From Paenibacillus agilis (lineage in GTDB: Bacteria; Bacillota; Bacilli; Paenibacillales; Paenibacillaceae), in contig NZ_VNJK01000001.1 in NCBI RefSeq assembly GCF_007786455.1, forward strand, positions 1,572,074 through 1,636,073: 64,000 nt of DNA, written 5' to 3'. Below the pieces are notes generated by a model. The model ran no database searches and had not been told where the DNA came from. It worked only from the letters and a program-made list of their open reading frames with translations. Below are positions 36,597-45,647 of the stretch, piece by piece. The number at the start of each line of letters is the position of its first letter. Within the stretch, counting starts at the first letter, position 1. The position numbers and the translations under genes were made by a program.

Positions 36597-37313
36597 ATGT
36601 CAGAACAAATAAATCGCATTCTTGTCGTGGATGATGAGGAACGTATTCGGCGATTGTTGAGAATGTACTTGGAAAAAGAAGGGTACGAAATTGATGAGGC
36701 AGAAGATGGGGAGGAAGCTTTGAACAAAGCGGTCAATGATGACTTTGACCTCATCCTGCTCGACTTAATGCTCCCAGGTATAGATGGTATAGAAGTATGC
36801 ACAAGACTTCGTCAAGTAAAAGCTACACCGGTCATCATTCTCACGGCTAAAGGGGAAGAGATGAATCGCGTGCAGGGCTTTGAAGTAGGAGCTGACGATT
36901 ATGTGGTCAAGCCATTCAGTCCACGTGAAGTCATTTATCGTGTGAAAGCGGTACTTCGCCGTTCTTCTGCTACGGCCTTTTTGACGAATGATCCAAAGAC
37001 AAGCAACAATATCGTGTTCCCTAATCTAATTATTGAACATGATGCTCATCGAGTTACGGCAGGTGGACAGGAAGTTAGCTTGACTCCTAAAGAGTATGAA
37101 CTGCTTCATTACTTGGCAGTTTCACCTGATAAAGTATTTTCACGCGAAGAACTATTGAAAGATGTTTGGAATTACGAGTTCTTCGGGGATTTGCGTACGG
37201 TGGATACACATGTAAAACGTTTGCGTGAGAAATTAAATAAAGTATCTCCTGAAGCAGCTACCATGATTACAACCGTGTGGGGAGTCGGCTATAAATTGGA
37301 GGTACCGAAGTAA
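36597..37313 (+). CDS. resD: Response regulator ResD
   Basis: An OmpR-family regulator (238 aa) controlling aerobic and anaerobic respiration genes, including cytochrome assembly. Receiver domain (about 8-120) with acidic DDEE, phosphorylated Asp in LILLDLMLPG and the conserved Lys of VVKPFSPRE; winged-helix DNA-binding domain from about 140 (TPKEYELLHYL, RTVDTHVKRLREKL). ATG 36597 has AAAGGGGAG upstream. Its stop directly abuts the resE start, so the pair is one unit. Confidence 0.95.
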   Translation: MSEQINRILVVDDEERIRRLLRMYLEKEGYEIDEAEDGEEALNKAVNDDFDLILLDLMLPGIDGIEVCTRLRQVKATPVIILTAKGEEMNRVQGFEVGADDYVVKPFSPREVIYRVKAVLRRSSATAFLTNDPKTSNNIVFPNLIIEHDAHRVTAGGQEVSLTPKEYELLHYLAVSPDKVFSREELLKDVWNYEFFGDLRTVDTHVKRLREKLNKVSPEAATMITTVWGVGYKLEVPK

Positions 37314-38741
37314 GTGAAACTTTGGCGAAGTGTAGTTGGTAAGCTATGGATCACGATCATTGGATTGGTTGCTACGATCCTACTATTTTTAGGTGTGTAC
37401 CTTCTCCCGTATATCGATAGTAATTTTGCGCATCCGAATGATGTAAAACGGCTATTTGTATATACGGCAATAGTAGGGTTTTCGCTAACAACATTTTTTG
37501 CCTTTTTTCTGTTTACGAAGATTACACAACCGATGCGCTTGCTGAAGTCGGCTGCAGAAACGATTCGTCAAGGAGACTACTCTTCGCGAGTCGTACCTAT
37601 TCGCTCTACGGACGAAATAGGTGAACTCGCGCAGACATTCAATCATATGGCAGAAGAACTTGATTTAGTCATTCAAGATTTGCAACATGAGAAAGAACAT
37701 TTATCAAGCATACTGCGCAGTATGACGGATGCGGTTATTACGTTCGATGCAGTAGGATGTGTGCTATCCACCAATCCTCAAGGCCAAGCACAACTTGAGA
37801 AATGGAATACGCTTGAATGGAACGAGATGGAGGAGTATGAGCTGGATCAGTCCGTGCCAGGCCCACTGCGTCCACTGTTTCATGAAGTGATAAGCCAAGC
37901 GGTAGAGGTAACGACACGTATTCATGTGAAACAAGAAGTGTGGTCTGTTGTAATGGGACCTCTGCATAATGTTAATGGTGTTCGTGGCGCTGTTGCTGTA
38001 CTGCGAAATGTGACAGAAGAAGTTCGCTTGGAGAAAATGCGAAAAGACTTTATCGCCAATATCTCTCACGAGATTAGAACGCCATTATCGATGCTTCAAG
38101 GCTATAGTGAGGCGTTACTGGATGATATTGTTACTTCTCCAGAGGAAAGACGAGAGCTTGTACAAGTTATTCATGACGAGTCCCTCCGTATGGGACGGCT
38201 TGTGAAAGATTTATTGGATCTTGCTCGTATGGAAGCTGGCCACCTGCAAATGCATTGGGCAGAAGTAGATGCTAATGAACTCATCCATCGTGTTATACGG
38301 AAGTATTCCGTATTAGCAAAAGAACAGGCCATTCCACTAGGAGTGGAACTTAAAGCCAAGCGATATATTTTGGCTAAAGCCGATGAGGATCGTTTGGAGC
38401 AAGTATTAACGAACTTGTTGGATAACGCCTTTCGGCATTCGCAGGCTGAGCAATTGATACAAATTGAGACGGAAGTAATTGCAGACTCGAGACAAGAATG
38501 GCTTGTTATACATGTTCGTGATCATGGTCAAGGAATTCCATCTCAAGACTTATCGTATATTTTTGAACGATTCTATAAAGCAGATAAAGCTCGTACACGC
38601 GGAGTTACGGGTGGAACTGGATTGGGTCTCGCCATCGTCAAAAATATTGTTGAGGCACATCAGGGTAAGATTGAAGTGAGCAGCAAGGTAGGGGCGGGAA
38701 CGACCTTTTCTATTTCATTGCCGTTCGTCATCGTTAATTAA
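37314..38741 (+). CDS. resE: Sensor histidine kinase ResE
   Basis: The partner kinase of ResD, 475 residues. Two membrane spans (about 12-32 and 44-65), a HAMP linker (about 66-118), a PAS-like sensing region (about 125-240), the dimerisation/phosphoacceptor helix with FIANISHEIRTPLS, and the ATPase domain with N box LTNLLDNAFRHS and GTGLGLAIVKNIVEAHQG. The loop between the two spans is very short, agreeing with an intracellular signal. GTG start right after the resD stop. In B. subtilis sigX follows resE; here a terminator and serA follow. Confidence 0.94.
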   Translation: MKLWRSVVGKLWITIIGLVATILLFLGVYLLPYIDSNFAHPNDVKRLFVYTAIVGFSLTTFFAFFLFTKITQPMRLLKSAAETIRQGDYSSRVVPIRSTDEIGELAQTFNHMAEELDLVIQDLQHEKEHLSSILRSMTDAVITFDAVGCVLSTNPQGQAQLEKWNTLEWNEMEEYELDQSVPGPLRPLFHEVISQAVEVTTRIHVKQEVWSVVMGPLHNVNGVRGAVAVLRNVTEEVRLEKMRKDFIANISHEIRTPLSMLQGYSEALLDDIVTSPEERRELVQVIHDESLRMGRLVKDLLDLARMEAGHLQMHWAEVDANELIHRVIRKYSVLAKEQAIPLGVELKAKRYILAKADEDRLEQVLTNLLDNAFRHSQAEQLIQIETEVIADSRQEWLVIHVRDHGQGIPSQDLSYIFERFYKADKARTRGVTGGTGLGLAIVKNIVEAHQGKIEVSSKVGAGTTFSISLPFVIVN

Positions 38742-38768
38742 CTTAAGTCTAAGTATTAGATTTAGAAG

Positions 38769-38819
38769 GAACCTTTACAGCAATAGTCGATAGAACTGTT
38801 GCTGTAAAGGTTCTTTTTT
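38769..38819 (+). terminator. Terminator of the res operon
   Basis: GAACCTTTACAGCAATAG pairs with CTGTTGCTGTAAAGGTTC, followed by six T. Confidence 0.9.
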
Positions 38820-39044
38820 GCTTTATGAAAGTAGTAGAAGTTGACGAACGGAACAGAATCACGAAATAAGATTTGTCGACAAGTAAGGGGTAAACAGCAA
38901 AAATGACGTCTGCCGTAGTCAGACGTCATTTTTGCGTTGTAAATCTTGTTGTTCGTGGAACAGTACGTAATTATAAATTAGTTAAGATAATAAAACATAA
39001 ATAGTGCTAAGTTTATTTATTTTGATTCGCTGCGTGTTCTCGTA
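38820..39044. other. Gap between resE and serA
   Basis: Apart from the bidirectional hairpin at 38898-38934, nothing was recognised in this AT-rich stretch. No open frame with a ribosome site was found, and no trace of a sigX/rsiX pair, which follows resE in B. subtilis. Confidence 0.6.
38898..38934. terminator. Bidirectional terminator
   Basis: CAAAAATGACGTCTG pairs perfectly with CAGACGTCATTTTTG; T run on both strands. Probably serves serA, which reads towards it. Confidence 0.85.
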
Positions 39045-40634
39045 TTATTGGAATACAATTTCTTTTGCTTTATTAATTTGAGGTGTTGTTTTCAATTGTT
39101 CAATAACTTCTTTTGGAACAGCACGATCTACGGACAATACCATGATAGCTGATCCGCCGACAATTTTACGTCCAACTTGCATCGTTGCGATGTTGATATC
39201 GTTGTTGCCTAGCAATGTACCTACAGAACCGATCATACCTGGCTTATCATTGTGCTTCACCAATAACAGATGGCCTTCTGGTGCAACATCTACTGGGTAT
39301 TTATCGATTTGAACAATTCGCTCACCATAACCATTCAATAGGGTACCAGCAACTAGACGCTCATCTTCGTTCGTACGAAGGGTAACTGTAATTAAGTTCG
39401 TAAAGCCTTTTGCAACATTAGACTTTTGAACAAGAATATTAATATCGCGAACTTTAGCTAAGTGCATCGAGTTAACAACATTAACATTCGAGCCTAGATG
39501 CTGCTGCAATACTCCCTTAACAATATAGCGAGTCAAAGGTTGAGTATCTACTTCTGCCAATTCACCGGAATAGTTAACGATAATCTCAACAACTGGACCT
39601 TTAGACAATTGAGAAACAAAAATACCTAGCTTCTCACCCAACTCAAAGTAAGGTTGAATTTTGTTTAATACATCCGCTGGAACTGGAGGCATATTGACTG
39701 CATTTTTAAATGGTTGATCTCTTAAGATACAAATTACTTGTTCTGAAACGTCGATTGCAACATTTTCTTGAGCTTCAACGGTGGATGCGCCTAGGTGAGG
39801 TGTAACAATGATGTTGGGATTACTCAAGAATGGATGATCAGGTGCAGGCGGCTCAACTTCAAACACGTCAAATGCTGCACCAGCTACGATACCGCGATCA
39901 ATAGCCTCAACGAGTGCCAACTCATCAATGACACCTCCGCGAGCACAGTTAATAATGCGCATACCAGGTTTCATGACTTCAAATTGAGGTCTTGCAATCA
40001 TATGTTTCGTCTCAGGGGTAAGTGGTGTATGAACCGTAATAAAATCAGCTTGTCGGATAATATCATCGACAGATCCTAGCTTGATGCCTAGCTTGTCAGC
40101 TCTTTCATCTGTCATGAATGGATCATATCCAATGATGTTCATGCCGAATGCTTTTGCACGCTTAGCCACTTCGCTTCCGATACGTCCCATTCCCAATACA
40201 CCAAGCGTCTTGTTGCGCAGCTCCACACCTAAGAATGACTTGCGATCCCATATTCCCTTGATCGTCTTTTCATAAGCTTGAGGAATGTGTCGTGCGATAG
40301 CCATCATCATCGCAAAGGCATGTTCACAAGTTGTGATTGTATTTCCATCCGGAGCGTTTATAACAATAATACCACGCTGTGTAGCTGCTTGTAGATCAAT
40401 ATTATCGACGCCAACACCAGCGCGTCCGATTACCCGCAATTTTGTGCCAGCTTCCATGATGCGTGGAGTTACTTTTGTTTGGCTGCGAACGAGCAGTGCA
40501 TCATATTGCCCAATAATTGCTACGAGTTCATCTTCAGATAAACCGGTATTTTTATCTACCTGTATATCTGGAGCATCCATTAATTGCTGGATTCCGAAGT
40601 CGCTAATCGGATCCGATACCAATACTTTAAACAT
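39045..40634 (-). CDS. serA: D-3-phosphoglycerate dehydrogenase
   Basis: The first committed step of serine synthesis: oxidises 3-phosphoglycerate with NAD. 529 residues, the long form: substrate domain, Rossmann domain with LGVLGMGRIGSEVAKRA, catalytic ARGGVIDE (Arg), the Glu in EVEPPAPDHPFL, and His in TPHLGASTVEAQ; then an intervening domain (about 315-450) and a C-terminal ACT domain (about 455-529, HNDKPGMIGSVG) for serine feedback. It is on the minus strand, transcribed from a T-box leader (40655-41000). Confidence 0.96.
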   Translation of the reverse strand: MFKVLVSDPISDFGIQQLMDAPDIQVDKNTGLSEDELVAIIGQYDALLVRSQTKVTPRIMEAGTKLRVIGRAGVGVDNIDLQAATQRGIIVINAPDGNTITTCEHAFAMMMAIARHIPQAYEKTIKGIWDRKSFLGVELRNKTLGVLGMGRIGSEVAKRAKAFGMNIIGYDPFMTDERADKLGIKLGSVDDIIRQADFITVHTPLTPETKHMIARPQFEVMKPGMRIINCARGGVIDELALVEAIDRGIVAGAAFDVFEVEPPAPDHPFLSNPNIIVTPHLGASTVEAQENVAIDVSEQVICILRDQPFKNAVNMPPVPADVLNKIQPYFELGEKLGIFVSQLSKGPVVEIIVNYSGELAEVDTQPLTRYIVKGVLQQHLGSNVNVVNSMHLAKVRDINILVQKSNVAKGFTNLITVTLRTNEDERLVAGTLLNGYGERIVQIDKYPVDVAPEGHLLLVKHNDKPGMIGSVGTLLGNNDINIATMQVGRKIVGGSAIMVLSVDRAVPKEVIEQLKTTPQINKAKEIVFQ

Positions 40635-40654
40635 TGTAGTTCCTCCCTTTTGTG

Positions 40655-41000
40655 CACCTATATAATTGTGAAAAATATAAAAAAACTCTCATCCACATAC
40701 TACTTCCGTAGTAAGGGACGAGAGTTTAGATCGTGGTGCCACCCTAGTTCGTTGTCCGTTCACACGGTCAACCTTGTCATCTCTAAGAGATGAGAATGGT
40801 AACGGATTCTAGCCGATTGGACCTACTAATACTCAACAGAAGTAGAAAGGTTCAGCCCAATTACTCGGGAACGCTAGAGCAAGATCATCCACCACCGATT
40901 CGCACCTTCCATCGGCTCTCTGTAAGCTTCATAACTGCTCGTTTCCTTCATCGTACTTTTACGAACATGAAATTTTTTCTAACTTTAACACGGTTCAGAA
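40655..41000 (-). promoter_or_regulatory. T-box leader of serA
   Basis: Read on the minus strand, the leader contains a stem I with the AGAGAGCC-type bulge and GGTGCGAATCGG distal region, the invariant T-box AGGGTGGCACCACG (40745-40732), and a terminator stem (40684-40727). A T-box senses uncharged tRNA; for serA a serine tRNA is expected. A serine codon is available in the probable specifier region (AGC or TCC in TCTAGCGTTCCCG), but I could not fold it well enough to say which is used. Exact 5' end uncertain. Confidence 0.9.
40684..40727 (-). terminator. T-box-controlled terminator of the serA leader
   Basis: On the minus strand AAACTCTCGTCC pairs with GGATGAGAGTTT around an inner TACTAC/GTAGTA stem, followed by a T run. 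It lies directly downstream of the T-box motif. Confidence 0.85.
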
Positions 41001-41155
41001 ATCGTGTCAATCATAACAATTGCCAAATTCGCAGAAGTTGTCAGATCACTTCCTAATTCCTGTAGTTGTACGAGTATTCTTGTATTTGATATGATACATT
41101 TATGGCTTATTATCGACAAGAACAGCCATAAGCTACATAGAACAGTAGGGATGGA

Positions 41156-41746
41156 ATGAAGCAAAAGTGGAAAGCGTTCAAAGAACAGCAAGCACGAATT
41201 GGCGAATTGGATGATCGAACGTTACTGTTGAATTTATATTTGACTCAAGCGATTACACTTATCATTGGGGTTGTGTGGATATGGTTTCAACAGCGCAATC
41301 CATTTGAACTGCTGCAGTTGCCAAGTCACGCTCAGCCCTGGTTGTGGGGAATCGGCCTGGCGGTAATTGTAATAGTCGTTGACTTGCTAATCTCCAGATT
41401 CGTTCCAGATGATGTTACCGATGATGGAGGTGTAAATGAGCGGCTGTTCCGCGATCGGCCAGTCTGGCATATATTTATCATAGCGCTAATCGTCAGTATT
41501 TGTGAGGAACTGCTGTTTCGTGGTGCGATTCAATTCGCGATAGGGCCTTATTGGACGAGTATTTTATTTGCAGCTATACATGTTCGTTATTTACGACATT
41601 GGGTTCCTACCGCTCTTGTGTTTAGTATTAGCTATGCGATGGGTCTAATGTATGAATGGACGGGATCACTTTGGGCGCCGATTATGGCGCATTTTGTAAT
41701 TGATTTTGTTATGGGATTAATATTGCGTTATCGGAGGGAAGCATGA
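41156..41746 (+). CDS. CPBP-family intramembrane glutamic protease (YpbD-like)
   Basis: A 196-residue membrane protein with about five spans and the CPBP/Abi motifs: CEELLFRG (Glu117-Glu118), the Arg/His block FAAIHVRYLRH, and MAHFVIDFVMG near the C-terminus. Members cleave peptides within membranes or take part in bacteriocin resistance; the role here is unknown. B. subtilis ypbD has the same neighbourhood. ATG 41156 with GGGATGG upstream; its stop overlaps the next gene (ATGA). Confidence 0.85.
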   Translation: MKQKWKAFKEQQARIGELDDRTLLLNLYLTQAITLIIGVVWIWFQQRNPFELLQLPSHAQPWLWGIGLAVIVIVVDLLISRFVPDDVTDDGGVNERLFRDRPVWHIFIIALIVSICEELLFRGAIQFAIGPYWTSILFAAIHVRYLRHWVPTALVFSISYAMGLMYEWTGSLWAPIMAHFVIDFVMGLILRYRREA

Positions 41747-42108
41747 CCGAGCAAGAACAACTTTATAGAACAGATTTAGAACCAACCCCTCAGAGACGTA
41801 GAACGTATGCGATGAAGTCAGAACATAGCAGCAGTCAAGCATTAAAAGCACTAAAGCTGCTTAAAAAAAGCAATACGGAACATGTTCAGGTGGAGGATAC
41901 TACAGAACAAGGTTTGCCTGCTGAAGCTATGCATGAGTTAATCGCAGCTAGGGAAGAAGAAGATCGTACACTTCCCCCACGCAGTGCGCTGTATCCATCA
42001 AGCTCTGGGCGATTATCGAAGTGGTTTTATAATCTTTTGTTTATTTTATTTGTTGCCTTATTAATTGCTTTATTAATATGGGGACGTCAGATTGTGGAGG
42101 GATCGTAA
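41743..42108 (+). CDS. Unrecognised tail-anchored membrane protein
   Basis: 121 residues not matched to a family. Residues 1-85 are charged and probably soluble; a single hydrophobic span (about 96-115) near the C-terminus ends in a short polar tail, the layout of a tail-anchored protein. It overlaps the CPBP protease gene and is separated from the metallophosphoesterase gene by only three bases, so the three form one unit. It occupies the place of ypbE in B. subtilis but I see no LysM domain. Confidence 0.75.
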   Translation: MTEQEQLYRTDLEPTPQRRRTYAMKSEHSSSQALKALKLLKKSNTEHVQVEDTTEQGLPAEAMHELIAAREEEDRTLPPRSALYPSSSGRLSKWFYNLLFILFVALLIALLIWGRQIVEGS

Positions 42109-42111
42109 CGG

Positions 42112-42963
42112 ATGACAGGCCTAGCTGCCGAGATTTTACTCGTTGTATGCGCAGCTATCATTGGTGCGGGTCTAATATTGATATTGCTGATGCTTAGTAT
42201 GAAAAAGGAAGCAAGCAGTTTTACCGTTACGGAAGAAGAAGTTTTTATTAATGATTTACCGCATACTTGGGATGGTGCAAGGCTGTTCTTGATTACTGAT
42301 TTGCATAGGAGACCGTTCACTGCTGAGCATGTAAGTCTCGTCGCTCGTCATCCAAGTGCAGAGCTTGTATTGTTGGGCGGTGACATTATTGAACAAGGTG
42401 TAGCACTTGAACAGGCTATGACAAGTATTGATCAATTAAGTAAGATTGCGCCTATTGTGATGGTTCATGGTAATCATGATCACAAGTATAATACTGCTCA
42501 GCTGGATGCTGAACTTACAAAAGTCGGAGTCAAAATATTAGATAACACAGCAATGCGCCTTGTGAAGGATGGGGAATCGATTTGGCTGTGTGGGATCGGT
42601 GACAGCAGCAGCGGATATGCTGATGTGAGATCAGCATTTGCACCATCCAATTCAGAACCAAGCTGTGCGATCGTATTAGCTCATGATCCGGTAGTTATTC
42701 GCGAGAAGTTGCCTTCTTATGTGAAGCTGGTACTGACAGGGCACACTCATGGTGGACAAATTAGACTGCCGATTTATGGACCGTTAAGATTAAATCATTT
42801 TTATCGTCGATATTTGTCTGGATGGTATGAGATTATTTCCAAACACGTCCCGAATCACGCTTATCGGTTGTTTATTAGTAACGGATTTGGTACATCACAT
42901 GTGCCGATGCGTTGGAATGCTAAGCCACAGGGTCATTTTATTACGTTACGGCGTTGCCCATAG
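42112..42963 (+). CDS. Metallophosphoesterase (YpbG-like)
   Basis: A 283-residue calcineurin-like phosphoesterase with an N-terminal membrane anchor (about 5-27). The metal-site motifs are in order: LITDLHRRP (family D-x-H), LGGDIIEQG, VHGNHDHKY, and LTGHTHGGQIRLP. In the first motif the usual second residue pattern is retained (D-L-H). The substrate is not known. Third gene of the ypbD-like operon; the order resembles ypbD-ypbE-ypbG of B. subtilis. Confidence 0.9.
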   Translation: MTGLAAEILLVVCAAIIGAGLILILLMLSMKKEASSFTVTEEEVFINDLPHTWDGARLFLITDLHRRPFTAEHVSLVARHPSAELVLLGGDIIEQGVALEQAMTSIDQLSKIAPIVMVHGNHDHKYNTAQLDAELTKVGVKILDNTAMRLVKDGESIWLCGIGDSSSGYADVRSAFAPSNSEPSCAIVLAHDPVVIREKLPSYVKLVLTGHTHGGQIRLPIYGPLRLNHFYRRYLSGWYEIISKHVPNHAYRLFISNGFGTSHVPMRWNAKPQGHFITLRRCP

Positions 42964-43045
42964 CTTCCTTAATTTGAAGCGCATGTAGAGACGGAAATCA
43001 ACCCACACTAAGAACTGATCCTATCATAGTAAGGAGGGAACAGTA

Positions 43046-43501
43046 GTGAGGGTGACGACGTTTCTTACAGGGTTGACGATTGGGGCATTGGCTGGTATTT
43101 ATTTAGCAGATCGCCGCTCATTTGAGCAATTGCAGTCTAAGCTGCAAACTGCAGGGGATGTAGTAAATGATGTAGTAGGTATGGCAAAAAATCGAGTTGT
43201 GGAGACTGCGCTCGATTCGTTCGCACAAAGCTCAAGCTCTGTGGGCAGCACTCAAGTGAAAGCCAACCAGGTTTCAACGGCTGCTGCTGTATCGAAAGAG
43301 CATCATACTCCGCGTCTTGATCAGATTAAGGAATTGATTGATCGGGACCCGGAAGTAAAACGACAAGTAGATGCCATTCTGCGTGAGAGTGGAGCTGCAC
43401 GCGCCTTAAGCGCAAGTGAAACTCATGTGCCTGCTGTAGTGGCGCATGAAGCTGCAAAATCGAGCCAAAAAACATCTGCACATCATCAATCGTCTCATTG
43501 A
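43046..43501 (+). CDS. Unrecognised YtxH-like protein
   Basis: A 151-residue protein with a short N-terminal hydrophobic segment (about 4-21, TTFLTGLTIGALAGIYLA) followed by a helical, polar region and a His/Ser/Ala-rich tail. The N-terminus resembles YtxH-type envelope proteins, but this is only a general likeness. GTG start with AAGGAGGG nine bases upstream, so translation is likely. Followed by a terminator. Confidence 0.75.
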   Translation: MRVTTFLTGLTIGALAGIYLADRRSFEQLQSKLQTAGDVVNDVVGMAKNRVVETALDSFAQSSSSVGSTQVKANQVSTAAAVSKEHHTPRLDQIKELIDRDPEVKRQVDAILRESGAARALSASETHVPAVVAHEAAKSSQKTSAHHQSSH

Positions 43502-43592
43502 AAGCGTAAGAAGGAACGTGCTCCTCGTGCCAAACGGATACGTAGGAAGCATAGTTCATGAGTGATTAACTAAACAATGCACTAGGCTAAGA

Positions 43593-43635
43593 AGATGCCA
43601 CTTCTGAGAAGATCAGAAGTGGCTCTTTATATTTT
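43593..43635 (+). terminator. Terminator after the YtxH-like gene
   Basis: AGATGCCACTTCTGA pairs with TCAGAAGTGGCTCT, then TTTATATTTT. Confidence 0.8.
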
Positions 43636-43786
43636 ATCGTGTATGATATTGATCATGGAAGATCATTTTAATACGTGCAAAACGTTGGAAACCATGATAA
43701 CATGAATTACATAGAACTATTTTCAGCACATATTATATGTTGCTTCATAATCTGTTATAACCGATGTTGTAAAGGAGGGTCCTGTC

Positions 43787-44401
43787 ATGAAAATCGAACG
43801 TTTAAGTCAAGATAAGATTCGTATTTTCCTTACGTTTGATGATTTATCAGAGCGCGGGATCCAGCGGGATGATCTGTGGCGAGAGATGTCAAAGCTACAG
43901 GATCTGTTTGCCGAGATGATGGATCAGGCCTATACCGAACTCGGATTTGACGCAACGGGCCCGCTAGCTGTTGAAGTATTTGCTATGCCAGCACAAGGAA
44001 TGGTTGTTATTGTAACTCGAACTCGTCTTGATAACTTGAATATTTCAAGTCATGACGATGAAGATATGGAAGGCGTATATGAAATGGAAGTTACGTTAGA
44101 GGAGAGCGATACCGTGTTGTTTGCTTTCCGTGACTTTGAACATTTTATTGATGCTGCTCACGAAGTCAATGGTCGTTTCGACGTGTCGGGCGCACTATAC
44201 CTATATAATGGTCAGTATATGTATCATTTGGACGGCGCTTCCATAGAACAGAGCCGTTTGCAAGCGCTTGTCGCTTTGCTGGCGGAGTTTGGTGAGGCAA
44301 CCTCAGTAACGACTGCAGTGTTGGAAGAGTATGGGTCATGCATTATGCCTGAGCATGCAATTACCCTGACGTGCGAATACTTCAAACCGCGCGGGACATA
44401 A
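43787..44401 (+). CDS. mecA: ClpC adaptor protein MecA/YpbH
   Basis: A 204-residue adaptor that brings substrates to the ClpCP protease. The N-terminal substrate-binding domain (about 1-65) has the family start MKIERLSQDKIRIFLTFDDL; a negatively charged linker around 85-100 leads to the C-terminal domain (about 110-200) that binds ClpC. In B. subtilis the MecA paralogue YpbH sits between ypbG and the gudB/prsW region, so by position this is the YpbH locus, although it may be the only member in this genome. Preceded by a 285-base gap and AAAGGAGGG. Confidence 0.88.
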   Translation: MKIERLSQDKIRIFLTFDDLSERGIQRDDLWREMSKLQDLFAEMMDQAYTELGFDATGPLAVEVFAMPAQGMVVIVTRTRLDNLNISSHDDEDMEGVYEMEVTLEESDTVLFAFRDFEHFIDAAHEVNGRFDVSGALYLYNGQYMYHLDGASIEQSRLQALVALLAEFGEATSVTTAVLEEYGSCIMPEHAITLTCEYFKPRGT

Positions 44402-44420
44402 GTGTATGTCTGGTTTAGTA

Positions 44421-44455
44421 AGAGTCCTCGGTCAATGATCGAGGACTCTTTTTTT
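44421..44455 (+). terminator. Terminator of mecA/ypbH
   Basis: AGAGTCCTCG pairs with CGAGGACTCT, nine-base loop, then seven T. Confidence 0.92.
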
Positions 44456-44572
44456 GAGTAATTACATGCTCGTTATTGTGTTAAAATAAATACAATATGT
44501 TGCTAGTATATGCATAGCAGTTGGATATGGACACTGTTGGGTTGCAGCATGTGATTCCGTAGGAGGTTAGAG

Positions 44573-45346
44573 ATGGCTGTGTTAGATATGCTCCACCAGA
44601 TGTCATTATCCATGAATACGATGCAGTCAAATGAAATATCCACCCCTTTATTTTCGCTTATTACCGCGGCAGTAGCGCCTGGAATTGCACTTTTGGTTTA
44701 TTTTTATTTGAAGGACCGATATCATGCTGAACCCATACATGTAGTTGTACGCTTATTCTTAATCGGATTTCTTATCGTTTTGCCGATTATGATTATTCAG
44801 CATGGATTAGTATTGTCATGGGGTAAACAGCCATTTGTATTTTCTTTCGTCATTTCTGCTTTCGTTGAAGAGGGAGTAAAGTGGTTTGTCTTGTACCATA
44901 TGATTTACAACCATGTAGAATTTGACGAACATTATGATGGCATTTTATATGCGGTAGCCATATCCTTAGGATTTGCTACAATCGAGAACATCTTATATGC
45001 ATGGCTGAATCAAGCTTCATTTGCTTTTTTACTTATGCGTGCCTTGCTGCCTGTATCTGGTCACGCGCTCTTTGGGGTGCTGATGGGTTATTATATGGGT
45101 AAAAGCAAATTTACAATGGAAAAAGACAAGAAGAAGTTGCTTGCTTTTTCTTTCCTCGTACCATGGTTCTGGCATGGCGTATATGACATTATCTTGATGA
45201 CGATGACAAAGTATTGGTTATGGTTTGTTGTTCCTCTTATGGTATTCCTTTGGTATTTCGGTATGGGAAAGGTGAGAAAGGCAAATGCTGGATCGCCGCT
45301 TCGTATGGTAAAGCATGAAGAGGATCCAAGTCAGTTTAGACCATGA
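44573..45346 (+). CDS. prsW: Intramembrane protease PrsW
   Basis: The site-1 protease that in B. subtilis cleaves the anti-sigma factor RsiW and starts activation of sigma-W under envelope stress. 257 residues with about seven spans and the family motifs Glu99-Glu100 (FVEEGVKWF), FATIENILY, SGHALFGVLMGYY and WHGVYD. The N-terminus is about 25 residues longer than usual; ATG 44573 follows AGGAGG by seven bases. In B. subtilis it is next to sleB-ypeB; here ypeB follows, but sleB does not appear. Confidence 0.92.
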   Translation: MAVLDMLHQMSLSMNTMQSNEISTPLFSLITAAVAPGIALLVYFYLKDRYHAEPIHVVVRLFLIGFLIVLPIMIIQHGLVLSWGKQPFVFSFVISAFVEEGVKWFVLYHMIYNHVEFDEHYDGILYAVAISLGFATIENILYAWLNQASFAFLLMRALLPVSGHALFGVLMGYYMGKSKFTMEKDKKKLLAFSFLVPWFWHGVYDIILMTMTKYWLWFVVPLMVFLWYFGMGKVRKANAGSPLRMVKHEEDPSQFRP

Positions 45347-45399
45347 AAAAAATGGTAACACTGAACTCGTACTGTTTATTCCGTAGAGGGAGTGTTACT

Positions 45400-45549
45400 G
45401 TGCGAGTTAAAGTCACAATAAGATGCAATTTATGTGGGGAAAAATTTATCTTGCGAGGCAAACGCGAGAAAGGCAAGATTGAAACAGGATTTAAGCAGTG
45501 CCTATGCGATAATCGCGAGCACTTTGCTGTAGAAGAACAAGCTGAATAG
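45400..45549 (+). CDS. Small Cys-rich protein, possible zinc finger
   Basis: A 49-residue basic protein, not in a family I know. It has two Cys pairs, CNLC (residues 9-12) and CLC (near 34-36), spaced like a small zinc knuckle, with Lys/Arg between. The frame is open from 45343, but GTG 45400 is preferred because GAGGGAG lies seven bases upstream. It sits in the place that sleB has in B. subtilis, between prsW and ypeB. Confidence 0.65.
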   Translation: MRVKVTIRCNLCGEKFILRGKREKGKIETGFKQCLCDNREHFAVEEQAE

Positions 45550-45647
45550 AGCGTGACGATGGATGCCATGGCATGTATAATCTGAATCCATTTCCAGCAC
45601 AATACTAACACGATTAACTTGGAGCTGTGAAAGGAGACGTTTGTACG

